Source: Diploscapter coronatus (lineage: Eukaryota > Nematoda > Chromadorea > Rhabditida > Rhabditidae). From it: a stretch of DNA of 64,000 nucleotides. Positions 61,645-64,000 of this stretch are shown in pieces. The DNA is taken from the NCBI GenBank assembly GCA_964036155.1, contig OZ038422.1, forward strand, positions 53,839,201 through 53,903,200, given 5' to 3'. Under the pieces are notes generated by a model, which saw nothing but the letters and a program-made list of their open reading frames with translations, made no database searches and was not told the origin of the DNA. Position 1 is the stretch's first letter, and every line of letters starts with the position of its first letter. Made by a program: the position numbers and the translations under genes.

Positions 61645-64000
61645 GCCGAGGATTGCGTGTCGAATGCTTTTGTCCAGATTTCGAACGTTTCCAACAAAGA
61701 GCACATTCCATCTAGGACACTTCTGGCCATCATAATCTTCACGCTCATCACCTTCATCTTCTGCACTTCTGCAATCATTCTCTATAAATGCAGGAGGTAA
61801 ATTTTGAGACATTTTATTATGCACCGCTATCTGGTGCATTTTACGATATTTATTACCATTTGGAAGGGTCAATTACGAGATCGACTCCAGATGAAGGTTG
61901 TAAAAATCTGCGAGAAAAGGGCTGTCAATCAATTCTCTTGAATATTTGAAACCTTCTTTACCTTTTATCTTCTGGCGCCAAGAAAATCTCGAATTGTCCC
62001 TCTCAGCTGGAATTTTCTCTTCCAACTTTCAGTCTTTTATCTTGCATAGCCAATGTCAGACTTGGTCCAGAAATATTGCTTGTTTTCGAAAATCACACAT
62101 GTCATTATCGTCAAATTCTTGCCATGACTTTGTCTGCAAGAGCTAACATTTCGCTTATAAAGTCTGCAAAATTTGCAAATGGCAAATCACAAAGGAAAGG
62201 GGTAAATGAATGAATACTCGGGAAGGGAATGTTTGTACGAGAACATAAGGGGAAAGAAGAGGAAGGATGTCGTGATGAATAAGTGGTTCGATTGAAATTG
62301 AAAGCAACGGAACGTTAATCTCAATGCTAAAAAAGAAGCGAAGGACTAATTTAATAATTTAGACGAAAGAAGACGGCATCGACGAAGACTTTGTCTTCTG
62401 ATGCAATGCTCACGTCAGGCGACAATCTATGGACGTACAACTCGATGAAGACGTCACAGCCTGGATCTGCAGTTGTTCTGCCCTACAGCAGATCTCATGC
62501 GGGAAGCAGAATATTCCATCAACCTACGCCTACTACTTTGAGGTAGGAAGATATAAGTTTTTCATCATTGAATTTAATTTTATACCAAGAAAAACTTTTG
62601 AATTTACAAAACAGAATTGCATAAATTTCAACTTTTTCTGACATTTTTGTTAGCTGTATTCCTCAAAAATCTCTTATTACCTTTTATTTTTATGCTGCTG
62701 CTTATCTTTTTAACTGAACCGATTTGCCTGAAACTTTAGAGAGGCTTTATGACTAGATCTTCACAATACACAATATTTCTTCACAGATTTTTACCTGGAT
62801 CAGTGCAGATAAGCGACTGATAATACAATATAAAAATTAGAATGTTAAGAAAACTTTTGATCTTTAAATATCAATACATTGCATTTCACCACTTTTCTAC
62901 TCTGAGACTACTGTGAACAAGTTTTCATGTTCGATTTCTTATTTGTTTCTAAAAATTTCCTATTTTCGAATTTAGATCGTATCTTGTCGAGGGCGAGAGT
63001 GCTTGGAATTTGCGACATTCCCAATCAACGATTCTTCGACTACACCCAAATGAGCAGTCAGCTGCGTATCACACTCTCGGCAAGGGACGGACGCCGTCTG
63101 ATATGTACTACGAGGAGATTCCCATACGAAGTAGGCGGTTTAACTTTCCAAATATGGAAAACTGAATATTTCAGTGACAAGTACGAACTACTCCTCGGCA
63201 CCTATGTTCTGCGCTACACCTCCAGCAGCTCTGCGGCACTCCATCCGCAAGCCTCCCCCAACCTGTCGTCCGCCTCCCGTTCCTCTGGAAACTAGTCCTC
63301 CGCTAAGTGAACTCTCTCTGGATCACGAAATACGAGGGTGAGATCGCAAATCGACATTACGCATTACATAACATCCCCCTATTAGTGGCTAAAAATGTAA
63401 CATGGCTATATTTACAGGGTCGACATTTCACCGAAGCAGTGGGATGACGTGGAGATCAAGGGAAACGGTGTAGAAGGCAGGGAAAGTGGATATGATAGTG
63501 GACCGAGCAGACGGAATTGGAGATCACCTCCAGCGCTTAATAATAAGTAGGTGATTTTGATTTTTATGAACTTGGTCAAAATACATGTAAAGAGCTTAAT
63601 CATTTTCCGGGATTAATAATCATGAGAAAAAGTTTGCACTAATTTAAAACAATTGTTACTATTCAAGAACTATTGTGATGAATTATTCTTTCTATGCATC
63701 TCGACTTACGTGCTTTTTATGAAATTCTTCAACATCACTTCCTCTCGTCATTATACACTCAGGCTAATGATTTTCATTCACGAGTAACACGTGAAAAAAC
63801 GAACACTCGAGAATATTGGCCAAAGTGTTCGAGAATTGAAGAGCTTTGTAATCTAGAAAAATAAGTAACTCATTGACTATATAAGTTTCTTGCGATAAAG
63901 AATTATGACTTCAATTCAAAAAATTATCATTCAAGTCAGAATTGATGAGCTGAATTCAACAGCAAAAAGTTTAGATAAATGCGTGATATTTGATATGTTT
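61645..64000 (+). CDS. Single-pass membrane protein, transmembrane and cytoplasmic part, 3' end cut
   Basis: Exons 61645-61796, 62363-62542, 62976-63130, 63175-63337 and 63418-63546 join in frame and the gene runs past the window edge. The first has a short extracellular piece (AEDCVSNAFVQISNVSNKEH), one membrane helix (TLLAIIIFTLITFIFCTSAIILY) and a basic stop-transfer (KCRRRKK). The cytoplasmic tail carries possible signalling motifs: SDMYYEEIP, the Pro-rich IRKPPPTCRPPPVPLE and SGYDSGPSRRNW. The layout resembles guidance or adhesion receptors (Robo, DCC or Kirre types have similar tails), but I cannot choose among them. No upstream ectodomain exon is visible within about 17 kb, except possibly the exon at 44630. 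Confidence 0.7.

Noticed and set aside
1..64000. tRNA, rRNA, SL RNA genes or CRISPR arrays
   Set aside because: No T-arm (GTTCGAATC-type) with matching acceptor stem, no rRNA-like block, no leader RNA and no spaced direct repeats were recognised by eye; a tRNAscan/Rfam run would be decisive.
1..64000. Bacterial contamination or horizontally acquired bacterial operon
   Set aside because: Every recognised gene has spliceosomal introns and eukaryotic family membership.

Overview
The window looks like nuclear DNA of a nematode. Coding exons are short and split by many 40-60 nt introns ending in TTTTAG or TTTCAG. Several start codons sit directly behind an acceptor-like TTTCAG, as expected for spliced-leader trans-splicing. 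One gene carries a ground-like domain, which is known only from nematodes, and another belongs to the sulfotransferase family that is expanded in them. I cannot name the species. Exon structures were assembled by eye from reading frame, splice signals and family similarity, so individual borders may be off by a few codons.

0-38.5 kb is gene-rich. In order it holds: the 3' end of a DNAJB-type co-chaperone (+); a nematode-type Golgi sulfotransferase (+); an unrecognised Cys-containing, Thr/Glu-rich protein (-); an SLC35A-type nucleotide-sugar transporter (+); a secreted Pro/Thr/Ser-rich repeat protein (+); a Cys-loop ligand-gated ion channel (-); an alpha-crystallin small heat-shock protein (+); a CNDP-type M20 dipeptidase (-); a small secreted three-repeat Cys protein (+); an SK-type calcium-activated potassium channel (+); a secreted Tyr/Asn-rich protein (+); and a ground-like (hedgehog-related) secreted protein (-). 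The sulfotransferase and the sugar transporter are both Golgi glycan-synthesis components. The two channels suggest neuromuscular function. No operon-like order is evident here.

39.5-48.2 kb is different in character. Two nested pairs of inverted repeats enclose an Hsp70-like gene that stops after the ATPase domain and, 82 bp downstream, a kelch-repeat gene with an in-frame stop codon. The same interval holds a hAT-like non-autonomous element with a perfect 8-bp target duplication, a hairpin element inserted inside another palindromic element, and other hairpins. This is the most unusual part of the window.

48.2-61.6 kb has no convincing exons and is strikingly pyrimidine-rich on the + strand. 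It may be a giant intron or a gene desert. The window ends inside a + strand single-pass membrane protein with a Pro-rich cytoplasmic tail (61.6-64 kb).
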